Below are positions 40,049 through 48,120 of a stretch of 64,000 bases of DNA, one piece after another (position 1 is the first letter of the stretch; every line of letters begins with the position of its first letter). The stretch lies in NCBI GenBank assembly GCA_016463765.1, contig JAEMQS010000016.1, forward strand, positions 1 to 64,000. Direction: 5' to 3'. The notes under the pieces were generated by a model that had not been told where the DNA came from, searched no databases, and was given only the letters and a program-made list of their open reading frames with translations. Source of the stretch: Solirubrobacteraceae bacterium (lineage in GTDB: Bacteria; Actinomycetota; Thermoleophilia; Solirubrobacterales; Solirubrobacteraceae). The translations under genes and the position numbers were made by a program.

Positions 40049-41296
40049 CGGCGGCGCGGGCAGCGCACGGGTGTCCATCGCCCGTCGCAGGATCATCTCG
40101 AGCCGCGCGGTCTGCCCCGCTTCGGTCAGCGGCGCGGCCAGGCGGCAGGCCTCGGCGCCGAGCGTCTCACGCAGCCGCCCATCACAGAGCCGCGCGAACC
40201 CGTGCGCGAGCCCGTCCGCGGTGTGGTCGACGACCACCGCGGACTCGCCCGCGCGGACGACGGGGTTCACGCGTCCGTCGCTGACCAGGAGGGGAAGTCC
40301 CGCGTGGGCGGCCTCGTTGAGCACGAATGCCTGCGTGTCGACCACGGAGGGGAAGACGAAGACGTCGGCGCTCTCGTAGATGCCCTGCAGCTCGCAGCGG
40401 GGGAACGGGCCCGTCACGGACACCCGTTCGGCGATCCCCAGATCGCGTGCACGGCGCTCGAGCTCGTCGCGCATGTGCCCCTCGCCGACCATCGTCAGGT
40501 GCAGGTCGACCCCGAGGTCACACGCCGCGCGGACGCCCTCGAGCAGCAGCGGGAGCGACTTCTCACGGGAGTACCGCCCGACGTAGAGCGCCCGCAGCGC
40601 CGCGTCCGGCCAGACGACGCCGGCCGGCGCCTCCGCGGGCGGGAGCGGGTCGATCCCGGCGGGCAGGACGTTGACCTTGGCCAAGAGCTCCTCGTCGGCG
40701 TAGCCGTCGACGGTCTTGCCCGCGAGCATCACGAGCTCACGGGCGTCGCCCTGGAGCGCCAGGACCGCGTGGGCCGCGAGGCGCTCGGACAGCGTCCCGT
40801 CGCCACGCAGCGCGCTCGAGCCGGAGAACATGCGCCGGCGTGCGCGCCCGCTGCGCAGCAGCAGCAGCCCGAGCTTGGGGAGCATCGTGGTGATGACCCG
40901 CGCCGCGCTGTAGTGCTCGGCCATCCCGGTCGTGTTCGTCGAGACGGCGACGACCATCGGGACCCGGAGCCACGCGGCCACCAGCATGCCCAGCACCCCG
41001 ACCCGCAGCGGGGTCGTCACGACCACCACGTCCGGACGGTCACGGCGGGCGCGCAGCAGCTCACGCACGGCGGAGAACCGCGCGTTGTAGTCGCTGCGGT
41101 ACGCCAGGCTCCGGACCGTCCGGAAGGCCACGCCCTCCGCGGTCCGCTGGGTGCGCGAGAACGCACCCGAGGGCGCGAACACCCGGGTCTCCCACCCCCG
41201 GGCGCGGAGCTCACGCGACCATGACTCCACCATGTACGACGCGCCCGTGGTCGCCCCCACGGGCGCGTCGCAGAACAGCCACGCGCGATCTGACAC
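39956..41296 (-). CDS. Glycosyltransferase family 4 protein
   Basis: 446 residues from GTG 41296 with GGGGGG 9 nt upstream; longer frames enter the promoter region. The N-terminal Rossmann half starts DRAWLFCDAPVGATTGASYMVESWSRELRARGWETRVFAP. The C-terminal GT-B half contains LRALYVGRYSREKSLPLLLEGV (family-4 donor-site strand), TMVGEGHMRDELERRARDLG, FVFPSVVDTQAFVLNEAAHAGLPLLVSD (E-x7-E-type motif) and a final alpha-helix. It is a retaining GT-B enzyme of the phosphatidylinositol-mannosyltransferase type. A TAACGTTA palindrome lies 77 bp upstream of the start. Its last 93 bp overlap the PIG-L 3' end. Confidence 0.85.
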   Translation of the reverse strand: MSDRAWLFCDAPVGATTGASYMVESWSRELRARGWETRVFAPSGAFSRTQRTAEGVAFRTVRSLAYRSDYNARFSAVRELLRARRDRPDVVVVTTPLRVGVLGMLVAAWLRVPMVVAVSTNTTGMAEHYSAARVITTMLPKLGLLLLRSGRARRRMFSGSSALRGDGTLSERLAAHAVLALQGDARELVMLAGKTVDGYADEELLAKVNVLPAGIDPLPPAEAPAGVVWPDAALRALYVGRYSREKSLPLLLEGVRAACDLGVDLHLTMVGEGHMRDELERRARDLGIAERVSVTGPFPRCELQGIYESADVFVFPSVVDTQAFVLNEAAHAGLPLLVSDGRVNPVVRAGESAVVVDHTADGLAHGFARLCDGRLRETLGAEACRLAAPLTEAGQTARLEMILRRAMDTRALPAPPSLLHTPEQLAAVGLVAASDDGRKQAGSRAE

Positions 41297-41601
41297 AGCG
41301 TTATTCCCCCCCCGGGATCCAGCATCCGACGCCGTCGCCAGACCGCGCCCCCATCGTGGCCCTATATGTAGCGTAACGTTACCAATACTTCTAGCGACAC
41401 GTTGCGATGCGCCAAGGTGATACGTCCGCGTACCAGCGGACCCCAGTTGACTTGACGTTTGACACACTGACGATTACCTTTGCCGCTGGCGCAGCGTCTA
41501 ATAGGGAAACCGGGGGAGCGCTGCACCGCACCATCTGAGGGGGAACTCCGCTGTCTTCGCGACTGTCCAGCCTCGTCGTCGACGAGTGCCAACCGATATC
41601 G
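41297..41601. other. 305-bp divergent intergenic region with operator-like palindrome
   Basis: The region separates the glycosyltransferase from the USP gene. It holds the 10-bp palindrome GTAACGTTAC (41373-41382) with TAACGT on the minus strand as a possible -10, several AT-rich stretches unusual for this window (41361-41390), a TTGACG (about 41453) and the -10-like TAATAG at 41503-41508. Close to the USP gene is GAGGGGG (41537-41543). I see no reading frame of coding quality. Confidence 0.45.
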
Positions 41602-42060
41602 GTGCCGCGCGGGCCGAGCTGGCTCGTGGCCGTCGACGGCAGCGAGCACGGCGACGCCGCCCTGCGCTGGGCCACATCGAGCGCCCTGCCGACGGGCGCG
41701 CGGCTCACGGTGTTCTCCGTCTCGGAGGACCTCGCGGACAAGCCGGCGATGTACGCCCTGCGCACGGACGCCGCGCGGATCCTGCAGCTCGCGCTTGACG
41801 ACCACGCGCGTGACGTCGTCGAGCGGGCTCTCGCCCATGCGCCAGGACCCGTCGACGTCACCCGGCGCTGGACCCGCGGCGCGCCGGGCCCGGCGATCCT
41901 CGAAGAGCTGGCCTCGCAGCCGTACGACCTCGTGGTCCTCGGGGCCGTGGGCTACAGCGCCTCGACCGAGCGGTTCGGCAGCGTCACGCGAGAGGTCCTG
42001 CTCGCCTCCGATGTCCCCGTCATGGTCGTCCCGGCGCAGCCCGCAGAACTCATCGCCTGA
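41602..42060 (+). CDS. Universal stress protein (UspA domain)
   Basis: 152 residues from GTG 41602. The frame is open further upstream: a strong GAGGGGG at 41537-41543 lies 7 nt before an in-frame CTG (41551), while GTG 41602 has no ribosome binding site, so the true product may begin with SSRLSSLVVDECQPISV. The domain starts WLVAVDGSEHGDAALRWA and ends LVVLGAVGYSASTERFGSVTREVLLASDVPVMVVP, the UspA ATP-binding pattern G-x2-G-x9-G(S/T)-like. Role: stress-responsive nucleotide-binding protein. The next gene is a winged-helix regulator 45 bp downstream. Confidence 0.82.
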   Translation: MPRGPSWLVAVDGSEHGDAALRWATSSALPTGARLTVFSVSEDLADKPAMYALRTDAARILQLALDDHARDVVERALAHAPGPVDVTRRWTRGAPGPAILEELASQPYDLVVLGAVGYSASTERFGSVTREVLLASDVPVMVVPAQPAELIA

Positions 42061-42065
42061 CGGAC

Positions 42066-42098
42066 ACGTGTGCGCTCATGTGAACGCACACGTATACT
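42066..42098 (+). promoter_or_regulatory. 9-bp inverted repeat and -10 before a leaderless winged-helix gene
   Basis: ACGTGTGCG (42066-42074) and CGCACACGT (42085-42093) form a perfect inverted repeat with a 10-bp spacer. The right arm runs into TATACT (42093-42098), a good -10. The GTG start at 42106 is 7 nt after TATACT with no ribosome binding site, so transcription probably starts at or next to the start codon. The repeat is well placed for repression, most simply autoregulation by the winged-helix product. Confidence 0.72.
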
Positions 42099-42105
42099 CC
42101 ACCGT

Positions 42106-42510
42106 GTGACGCCTGAGCATGATCCTCCGTACGAGTCCCTGGCTCAGGTGCGTGACAGTGTCGCCGCGCGCCTGACCGAGATCGAACACGAGCTGAAGGC
42201 CTACGACGATCTCGTCCGCGAGCGCGACATGCTCCGCGAGATCCTCGCCCTGCCGCCGATGCGCTCCGGCACCGAGGCCGAGCAGAAGCGTCCCCGCGCG
42301 CGTCGCGGGGAGAACATCCAGCGGATCCTCCAGCTCGTGAGCGAGCGCGAGGTCGTGACCGCCGAGGAGATCACCGACGCCACGGGCATCTCCAAGGGCG
42401 TCGTCTACAACACCGTGCGCTCGCTCGTCGAGCGCGGCCAGCTCGAGAAGGCGACGCTCGAGTCCGGGGTCAGCGCGTACCGCGCCACGGCGCCACTGCC
42501 CTCCTCGTAA
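42106..42510 (+). CDS. Winged-helix DNA-binding protein
   Basis: 134 residues from GTG 42106 (leaderless; see the upstream operator). The N-terminal 50 residues are helical and charged (VRDSVAARLTEIEHELKAYDDLVRERDMLREIL), probably a coiled-coil dimerisation segment. A basic stretch KRPRARRG follows, then a winged helix (about 75-128: NIQRILQLVSEREVVTAEEITDATGISKGVVYNTVRSLVERGQLEKAT) with a recognition-helix pattern GISKGVVYNTVRSL and a wing ending in GVSAYRAT. This is a small regulator, plausibly acting on its own operator. Downstream is a terminator, then the methyltransferase. Confidence 0.78.
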   Translation: MTPEHDPPYESLAQVRDSVAARLTEIEHELKAYDDLVRERDMLREILALPPMRSGTEAEQKRPRARRGENIQRILQLVSEREVVTAEEITDATGISKGVVYNTVRSLVERGQLEKATLESGVSAYRATAPLPSS

Positions 42511-42518
42511 CCCGCCGG

Positions 42519-42540
42519 GAACCCCGGTCGGACCGGGTTC
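42519..42540 (+). terminator. Hairpin after the winged-helix gene
   Basis: GAACCCCGGT against ACCGGGTTC with a 3-nt loop and one bulged C, followed by TGTTG. It lies 8 bp after the stop codon. A weak T-run makes it moderately convincing as a rho-independent terminator. Confidence 0.55.
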
Positions 42541-42550
42541 TGTTGCATCG

Positions 42551-42569
42551 ACGTTACTGGTAACGTTAC
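42551..42569 (+). promoter_or_regulatory. TAACGTTA operator-like palindromes before the methyltransferase
   Basis: ACGTTAC (42551-42557), TG, then GTAACGTTAC (42560-42569). TAACGT (42561-42566) is a good -10-like hexamer and lies 8 nt before GTG 42575, so the box overlaps a putative leaderless promoter. The same TAACGTTA core occurs at 41373-41382 and in 44819-44836. Confidence 0.6.
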
Positions 42570-42574
42570 GGCGC

Positions 42575-43228
42575 GTGGAGGAGACCCTCGAAGGCCCGAC
42601 CCTGGTCCAGCGCGCGATCCGCAGCACGCTGCTGCCGGTCGCGTCGGCTGCCCCCGTCCCCCACCGCCTCGCACTCGGCATGCTCCTGCGCGACAACGCG
42701 CTCGAACTCGAGCGCGACGCCTGGGGCCGGCTGTGGGACCTCGGCGAGGCGCCCCGCTACGCGGTGGTCCGCGACTACTGCCAGCGGTTCGGCGGACAGG
42801 AGCCCGCCGTCCTCGACGTCGGCTGCGCGCAGGGCATCCTGCGATGCGACCTGCGCTTCGGCACGTACGCCGGGATCGACCTCTCCGAGCACGCCATCGC
42901 GCGGGCCCAGGCGGGCGAGGACGACCGCACGACCTTCACCGTGGCCGACGCCGCCACGTACGTCCCGGCGCGCGCCTTCGACGTCATCGTCTTCAACGAG
43001 TGCCTGTACTACCTGCGCGACCCGGTCGCCGCCGCGCAACGCTACGTCGAGCACCTGGCGCCCGGCGGGGTGATCGTGATCTCGATGTTCGACCGGCTGT
43101 GGGCGATGCGGCGCCTGCTGCGGCGCCTGCGCGTCCTCGGGCCGGTCGCGGCCGAGGCGCAGATCGCCAACGGCCAGGGCGCGCGCTGGACGGTCCGCGT
43201 CCACCGCCCCGCGGGACCGCCGGCATGA
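42575..43228 (+). CDS. SAM-dependent methyltransferase (class I)
   Basis: 217 residues from GTG 42575. After a 60-residue helical N-terminus, motif I reads VLDVGCAQG (about 79-87), motif II-like YAGIDLSEHAIARAQ, motif IV FDVIVFNECLYYL, and motif V VEHLAPGGVIVISMFDRLW. This is the Methyltransf_11/25 pattern acting on a small molecule. The Arg-rich segment MRRLLRRLRVLG and the ending RVHRPAGPPA follow. The next gene starts inside the stop (ATGA). A TAACGTTA box sits on its promoter. Context (glycosyltransferase, PIG-L, hydrolases) suggests a secondary-metabolite or glycolipid step. Confidence 0.83.
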   Translation: MEETLEGPTLVQRAIRSTLLPVASAAPVPHRLALGMLLRDNALELERDAWGRLWDLGEAPRYAVVRDYCQRFGGQEPAVLDVGCAQGILRCDLRFGTYAGIDLSEHAIARAQAGEDDRTTFTVADAATYVPARAFDVIVFNECLYYLRDPVAAAQRYVEHLAPGGVIVISMFDRLWAMRRLLRRLRVLGPVAAEAQIANGQGARWTVRVHRPAGPPA

Positions 43229-44817
43229 CGACCCGCCGGCTGCGCCACGCCCTCCTCGCGCTGCTCGCCGTCCTGGCGGCGGCCGCCGTCGCCGCGCCCG
43301 CGGCCCACGCACTGACGGTCACGAGCGCCCCGGCCCGGATCGACCGCGAGCCCGGTGTCCGGCTGGAAGCCTGGGTGACCCGCCCGCGCACGACCACGCC
43401 GCTCCCCCTCGTCGTCCTCGTCGGCTCCTGGAACGGGCAGTCGTGGCTCGACCTGCTGGCGGCGAGGACCCTGGCCAGCCGCGGCTACGTCGTCGTGACG
43501 TATGCGACGCGCGGGGCCCCCGGCTCGGGCGGCGTGAACAGCATCGCGGGGCCGCCCGACCTCGCCGACGCGTCAGCCGTCATCGACTGGGCGCTCGCCC
43601 GCACGCCGGCCGATCCCGCCCGCATCGGCATCGGCGGCGCCTCGTACGGCGCCGGGCTCGCGCTGCTCGCCGCCGCGCACGACCCGCGCATCAAGGCCGT
43701 CACGGCCCTGAGCGGGTGGGGCGACCTCGTCGAGTCCATGTACCCGGGCGAGACCCGCAACGCGGCGATCGGCCTGATCATGCGGGACACGGCCAACGAC
43801 GAGGGGCGTACGGACGCCGCGTTCAACGCCACCTGGCGCACGTTCCTCGGCGGCACCGATCTCCCGGGCTTCCTCCGGCTCATGAAGGAGCGCTCGCCGG
43901 TGACGCACGTCGACGCCCTGAATGCGCGCGGCACGGCGGTCTATCTCGCCAACACCTGGAACGAGACGGCGTTCCCGCCGGACCAGATCATCGACTTCTA
44001 CAGCCGGCTCACGGGCCCGCGGCGACTCGAGCTGCGCCCGGGCGAGCACATCAGCGCCGAGACCCCGGCGCGTTTCGGCCTGAACAACGACGTGTGGACC
44101 GGTGTCATGCGGTGGTTCGACCGCACGCTGAAGTCCGGCGAGCCGGCGCGGGGAGGCTCGGGCATCTGGCTGCGCGCGCGCAGCTCCAGTGGGATGCGGC
44201 CGGCCGAGACGTACGCGGCCTGGAGCGACGTCAGCGCGCGGGAGACGACGGTCGCGCTGGACGCCGACGCACAAGGGCGGGGCCACATCACGGCCGCACA
44301 GCCGAGCCGCGACTGGCGCATGCGGGTCGACCCCGGCCCCGATCCCGCCCTGACCGTCGGCATCCCGATCGTCTCGCACTTCGCCGAGTCGTACGGCTTC
44401 TCGCCGCCGTTCACGCTGGCGCGGCTCGTGTCCCGGCGCCGCAACGCGGTGTGGGTCGGCGACCCGCTGCCCCAGCGGATGCAGATCCGCGGCGCCCCGC
44501 GGGTGCGGCTCACGGTGACGCCATCCGCGACGCGCGTGACCGCGATCGTCCACCTGCTGGCCGTGGGCCGCGACGGGCGGGCGTACTACATCGACCACCA
44601 GCCGCGGACCTTCCGCGGGGTACAGCCGGGCGAGCCGATCTCGCTCGACCTGGCGCTGCGGAGCACCGCCTACGACGTGCACGCCGGCCACCGCCTGATG
44701 CTCGCCGTCTCGACGTACGACCTCATGTACTACCTCGACACGAACCCGGGCGGCTCGCCGATCCACTTCGGCGGCGGACCCGACCACCCGGCGAGCCTCA
44801 CGCTGCCACAGCGGTAG
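43225..44817 (+). CDS. Secreted CocE/NonD-type (S15) hydrolase
   Basis: 530 residues; ATG 43225 overlaps the methyltransferase stop. Signal peptide 1-29 (Arg-rich start, hydrophobic core, ending AAHA). Peptidase-S15-like alpha/beta-hydrolase: LVVLVGSWNG, GASYGAG with nucleophile Ser140, and GLNNDVWTGVMRWFDRTLKSG. Lid and C-terminal jelly-roll (XPP) domain from about 330 (RVRLTVTPSATRVTAIVHLLAVGRDGRAYYIDH). The family covers cocaine esterase, cephalosporin acylases and X-Pro dipeptidyl peptidases. Catalytic His and Asp are likely near GEHIS and the following strand. It is followed by a palindrome and a strong terminator. Confidence 0.84.
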   Translation: MTTRRLRHALLALLAVLAAAAVAAPAAHALTVTSAPARIDREPGVRLEAWVTRPRTTTPLPLVVLVGSWNGQSWLDLLAARTLASRGYVVVTYATRGAPGSGGVNSIAGPPDLADASAVIDWALARTPADPARIGIGGASYGAGLALLAAAHDPRIKAVTALSGWGDLVESMYPGETRNAAIGLIMRDTANDEGRTDAAFNATWRTFLGGTDLPGFLRLMKERSPVTHVDALNARGTAVYLANTWNETAFPPDQIIDFYSRLTGPRRLELRPGEHISAETPARFGLNNDVWTGVMRWFDRTLKSGEPARGGSGIWLRARSSSGMRPAETYAAWSDVSARETTVALDADAQGRGHITAAQPSRDWRMRVDPGPDPALTVGIPIVSHFAESYGFSPPFTLARLVSRRRNAVWVGDPLPQRMQIRGAPRVRLTVTPSATRVTAIVHLLAVGRDGRAYYIDHQPRTFRGVQPGEPISLDLALRSTAYDVHAGHRLMLAVSTYDLMYYLDTNPGGSPIHFGGGPDHPASLTLPQR

Positions 44818-44818
44818 C

Positions 44819-44836
44819 GCGACTAACGTTAGTCGC
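44819..44836. repeat. 18-bp palindrome with TAACGTTA core after the CocE gene
   Basis: GCGACTAACGTTAGTCGC is a perfect palindrome beginning 2 bp after the stop. It is followed by a half-site TTACGTTAGG (44837-44846). The core matches the palindromes at 41373 and 42560. Confidence 0.65.
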
Positions 44837-44929
44837 TTACGTTAGGATCCGAGTCTGCGTGGCTCGGAGTGTGTCGCGCAAGGACAGGGACATGAGGCTG
44901 GCGGGGAGTTCTTCCTCGCTCCGCGCAAT

Positions 44930-44962
44930 GGTCCCGGCTCTGCCCCCAGCAGGGCCGGGACC
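44930..44962. terminator. Strong hairpin between convergent CocE and PucR genes
   Basis: GGTCCCGGC pairs with GCCGGGACC, with a nested CTGC/GCAG stem and a 5-nt loop. The resulting 13-bp stem has one T-G mismatch. It sits 6 bp before the end of the convergent PucR gene. It is a bidirectional terminator candidate. Confidence 0.75.
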
Positions 44963-44968
44963 GCAGCC

Positions 44969-46216
44969 TCACTTGGGCAGACGCGGGGCGATGATCCGGT
45001 ACGCCTTCAGGCCGAGCCCCAACCGCTCCCGGTCCTCGGACTGCATCGGGTCGAGCCCGGTGAGCTCCTTCACCCGATCCAGCCGGTAGGCCACCGTGTG
45101 GCGGTGGGCGTAGATCGCCGCCGCCGTCGCGTTCATGTTGCAGTTCTGGTCGAGGTACGCCTCGAGCGTCCCCACCAGGTCCGTGCGGTACTGATCGTCG
45201 TACTTGACGATCGGCGCCACCGTGTCCTCGTAGAACGAGCGCACCTCTTCGGGATGCGACGCCAGGACGCGGAACAGCAGCCGGTACGTGCCGGTGCCGA
45301 TGTCCTCGGCGATCGGCGCGTCGGACTGCCGCAGGACGTCGAGCACGAGCTCGGCCTCCTGGATCCCGCGGGTGAACTCCCCCGGGTCGGCGTAGAACGA
45401 CGACAGGCCCACGGTCCCGTGCCGCTGCAGCCGCGTCGCGAGCTTGCGGGCGGTCTCCAGCGTCATCTCGGGGGCGTCGTCTCCGCCGGCCGCCGGCAGG
45501 AGCGCGTACACGCGCCCGTCCATGTGCTGCGCGAGCGCCCCGGGGAACTCCTCGGAGATCATCGCCACCACGTGGCGGGGACGGTCCGTCTTCAGCTCGG
45601 CGCAGAGGATCACCGCGCCCCGCGACAGGTCGCAGCCCAGGCGTCCCGCCCGGCGCACGATCTCCCGCGGTTCCAGGTCGGGCCGCGAACGCAGATCCTC
45701 CAGGAAGGATCCGCGCAGGTTCTGCTCGACCTCCTCCTTGGCCTCCTCCACCGCGACCTCGGTGAGCGAGGCCACCGCGGCGAGGTGCAGGTACTCGGCC
45801 GCGTCCTCGCCGACCGTGCCCGTCCCGAGCAGCACGACCGCGCCGACGACGTCGTCGCCGGACTGGATCGGCACCTCGGCGAGCAGACCGTCCGGCACCT
45901 GGGTCGGCCGGTCCTTGGTCCGGTCGGCCACGTACCGCCGGATCGACGCGAGATCGCCGGCGTCGTCCGCCGGTGCGAGCACCGCCGCGCCCAGGCGCGG
46001 AACGACGATCGCCACGGGACCACCAGCCGCCTCGCAGGCGAGCTCGGCCACGCGTGCCAGCCCCTCGCCTCCGAGGACAGCATCCACCATCCTCAGGTGG
46101 AGCTGCCGGAGCCGCTCGACGAGCGACCCCTCGCCCGCGGCGCCGCTCTCAGGAGCGGCGCCGCGGCCGGAGCGAGGGGCGGCAGCGTCACCATCGTGTG
46201 CTGCCGCCCTTGCCAT
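44969..46216 (-). CDS. PucR-family transcriptional regulator
   Basis: 415 residues; ATG 46216 is 3 nt after the PII stop, so it is in one operon with amt-glnK. The N-terminal 30 residues are Ala/Gly-rich and low complexity. A GAF-like sensor (about 40-170) contains GPVAIVVPRLGAAVLAP and IQSGDDVVGAVVLLGTG. The central PucR/CdaR linker is 185-310. A C-terminal PucR HTH (about 345-410) has LVGTLEAYLDQNCNMNATAAAIYAHRHTVAYRLDRVKELTGLDP. PucR regulators respond to purine or nitrogen status. Location directly after PII suggests a nitrogen-metabolism regulator, possibly sensing a small molecule through its GAF-like domain. Confidence 0.85.
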   Translation of the reverse strand: MARAAAHDGDAAAPRSGRGAAPESGAAGEGSLVERLRQLHLRMVDAVLGGEGLARVAELACEAAGGPVAIVVPRLGAAVLAPADDAGDLASIRRYVADRTKDRPTQVPDGLLAEVPIQSGDDVVGAVVLLGTGTVGEDAAEYLHLAAVASLTEVAVEEAKEEVEQNLRGSFLEDLRSRPDLEPREIVRRAGRLGCDLSRGAVILCAELKTDRPRHVVAMISEEFPGALAQHMDGRVYALLPAAGGDDAPEMTLETARKLATRLQRHGTVGLSSFYADPGEFTRGIQEAELVLDVLRQSDAPIAEDIGTGTYRLLFRVLASHPEEVRSFYEDTVAPIVKYDDQYRTDLVGTLEAYLDQNCNMNATAAAIYAHRHTVAYRLDRVKELTGLDPMQSEDRERLGLGLKAYRIIAPRLPK

Positions 46217-46219
46217 GCC

Positions 46220-46588
46220 CTACGCGGCCGACGTCGCGCCGGGGTGCGTCTGCAGGATCTCCTCGCCGGCTTCGCCGGTCCGGACCCTGTACGCCTCATC
46301 GACGGAGAGGACGAACACCTTGCCGTCACCCACCGCACCGGTGCGGCCGTGCTTGAGGATCGTGTCCACGATCGTCTGCACGTCGGTGTCGGCCACCACG
46401 CACTCCAGCTTGATCTTCGGCCGGAGGTAGTTGGTGAGCTCCGCGCCGCGGTAGCGCTCGGTGATGCCCTTCTGCCGGCCCGAGCCCTTCACCTCGGTGA
46501 TGGTCAGGCTCGGGAAGCCGAGCTCCAGGAGCTCGGTGCGGATCGGTTCGAACGCCTCGTGGCGAATGTAGGCAACGACCATTTTCAT
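46220..46588 (-). CDS. glnK: Nitrogen regulatory protein P-II (GlnB/GlnK)
   Basis: 122 residues; ATG 46588 overlaps the amt stop (ATGA). T-loop GSGRQKGITERYRGAEL, B-loop TGAVGDGKVFV, C-loop YRVRTGE, all typical. The position equal to Tyr51, the classic uridylylation (or, in actinobacteria, adenylylation) site, is Leu here (YRGAEL in place of YRGAEY); Tyr46 is kept. So the main covalent-modification site is absent unless another residue takes over. The conserved K-P-F at 9-11 is R-H-E. The pairing with Amt is the standard GlnK-AmtB arrangement, in which the T-loop plugs the ammonium channel. Confidence 0.92.
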   Translation of the reverse strand: MKMVVAYIRHEAFEPIRTELLELGFPSLTITEVKGSGRQKGITERYRGAELTNYLRPKIKLECVVADTDVQTIVDTILKHGRTGAVGDGKVFVLSVDEAYRVRTGEAGEEILQTHPGATSAA

Positions 46589-48120
46589 GACGTCGGGACC
46601 TCCTTGCGAGTCGTGGCGGTGGCCGGAGCGCCCAGGGAGGGCGAGTACCCGACCAGCTCAGCCGCTGGGATGAACTGCTCGGGGTACCCGTACATGCCGT
46701 GCTCGGTGATGTCCAGCCCGGCGTCCTCTTCGGCTTCGCTCACGCGCATGCCGTACGTCTTGTCGATGATCCAGAAGGTCGCGTAGCTCATGATGAACAC
46801 GAAGCCGAACGCGATGCAGAAGCCGACCGCCTGAGCGATGAGCTGCGCGAACGAGCCGCTGTAGAAGAGGCCGCCCGCGGGGTCGCCGAACGCGTTGTAC
46901 TGCGCCAGACGCGGCGCGGTGAACAGGCCACACGCGAGCGTGCCCCAGACACCGGCCAGGCCGTGGACCGTCAGCACGCCGACCGGGTCGTCGACCTTCT
47001 TGTCGATGAGGCCGACCAGCGGCGGCACCATGAAGCCGGCGACGAGACCGATCGGCACGCCGGCCCACGCCTCCACGTAGCCCGACGGCGCGGTGATGCC
47101 GACGAGGGCCGCGATCGCGCCGTTGCCGACCATGCCGATGTCCACGGTCTTGTTGAAGATGACCGAGGAGATCAGCGCGCCGAGCACGCCGCACGCAGCC
47201 GCGATGTTCGTGACGAGGATGATCTCGGGGAAGCGGCCGTCCAGCGCGCTGAACGCCGTACCACCGTTGAAGCCCCACCAGCCGAGCCACAGGATGAGCA
47301 CGCCGAGGCCGAAGAGCGGCATGTTGTGCCCGGGGATCGCCCGCGGCTTGCCGTCAGGCCCGTACTTGCCCTTACGCGGGCCGAGGATGAGCAGTGCGGC
47401 GAGCGCGCCGGTCGCACCGATCAGGTGGACCGCCGTCGAGCCGGCGAAGTCCTGCATGCCGACGATGCCCGTGCCGAGCCAGTCGCCCACCTGGAGGAAG
47501 CCGCCGCCGAAGACCCAGTGGGCGCCCAGCGGGTAGATGATCGTCGAGAAGACGATGCCGTACATGATGTAGACGCCGAACTTGATGCGCTCGAGCGTCG
47601 AGCCCCAGACGATCGCCAGGGACACCGCACAGAAGGCGTACTGGAAGATGAACTTCGCCTCGACCGTGACGTCGAAGATGCCCATGACGGGGAAGGCCGC
47701 CTGGCTGCCGCCGCTCGGGAAGAGCGTGGTGTCGGGGCTGGCGACGCCGCCGAAGTCACTGAGCATGAAGCCGTGCCCACCGATGAGCCCGCCCAGCCCG
47801 CTCGGCTCTGCACCGAACGCGAACGCGAAGCCCACGAAGAAGAAGCCCAGCAGGGCGATCGACATGTTCGTCAGGATCTTCGCGACGAGCGTGCCGACGT
47901 TCTTGCCCCGCGAGAAGCCGAGCTCGAGCAGCAGGAAGCCTGCCTGCATGAAGAAGACGAACGCTGCGGCCACCATCACCCACATGGTGTTGAGGCCGGT
48001 CGCCTCTTCGATGGCGAACGTCGCCGAGTCCGTGTCGGGTATGGCGTGCGCCGCGTTCGGCAGCGCCAGCGCGACCAACAATCCGAGCACCAACGCCCGG
48101 ATCACGGGGGTACGTCTCAT
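46585..48120 (-). CDS. amtB: Ammonium transporter
   Basis: 511 residues from ATG 48120 with GAGGAGGAAG upstream. Signal peptide MRRTPVIRALVLGLLVALALPNAAHA, then eleven helices. Pore twin-His candidates are in GSTAVHLIGA and VHGLAGVWGTL. Phe-gate and Trp motifs are normal (WVMVAAAFVFFMQAGFLLLELGFSRGKN, LGWWGFNGGTAF). The C-terminal tail (about 440-511) is acidic, then Thr/Ala-rich. Amt family, forming trimers that import ammonium; GlnK, encoded next, should block it. Divergent from glnN over 286 bp. Confidence 0.95.
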   Translation of the reverse strand: MRRTPVIRALVLGLLVALALPNAAHAIPDTDSATFAIEEATGLNTMWVMVAAAFVFFMQAGFLLLELGFSRGKNVGTLVAKILTNMSIALLGFFFVGFAFAFGAEPSGLGGLIGGHGFMLSDFGGVASPDTTLFPSGGSQAAFPVMGIFDVTVEAKFIFQYAFCAVSLAIVWGSTLERIKFGVYIMYGIVFSTIIYPLGAHWVFGGGFLQVGDWLGTGIVGMQDFAGSTAVHLIGATGALAALLILGPRKGKYGPDGKPRAIPGHNMPLFGLGVLILWLGWWGFNGGTAFSALDGRFPEIILVTNIAAACGVLGALISSVIFNKTVDIGMVGNGAIAALVGITAPSGYVEAWAGVPIGLVAGFMVPPLVGLIDKKVDDPVGVLTVHGLAGVWGTLACGLFTAPRLAQYNAFGDPAGGLFYSGSFAQLIAQAVGFCIAFGFVFIMSYATFWIIDKTYGMRVSEAEEDAGLDITEHGMYGYPEQFIPAAELVGYSPSLGAPATATTRKEVPTS

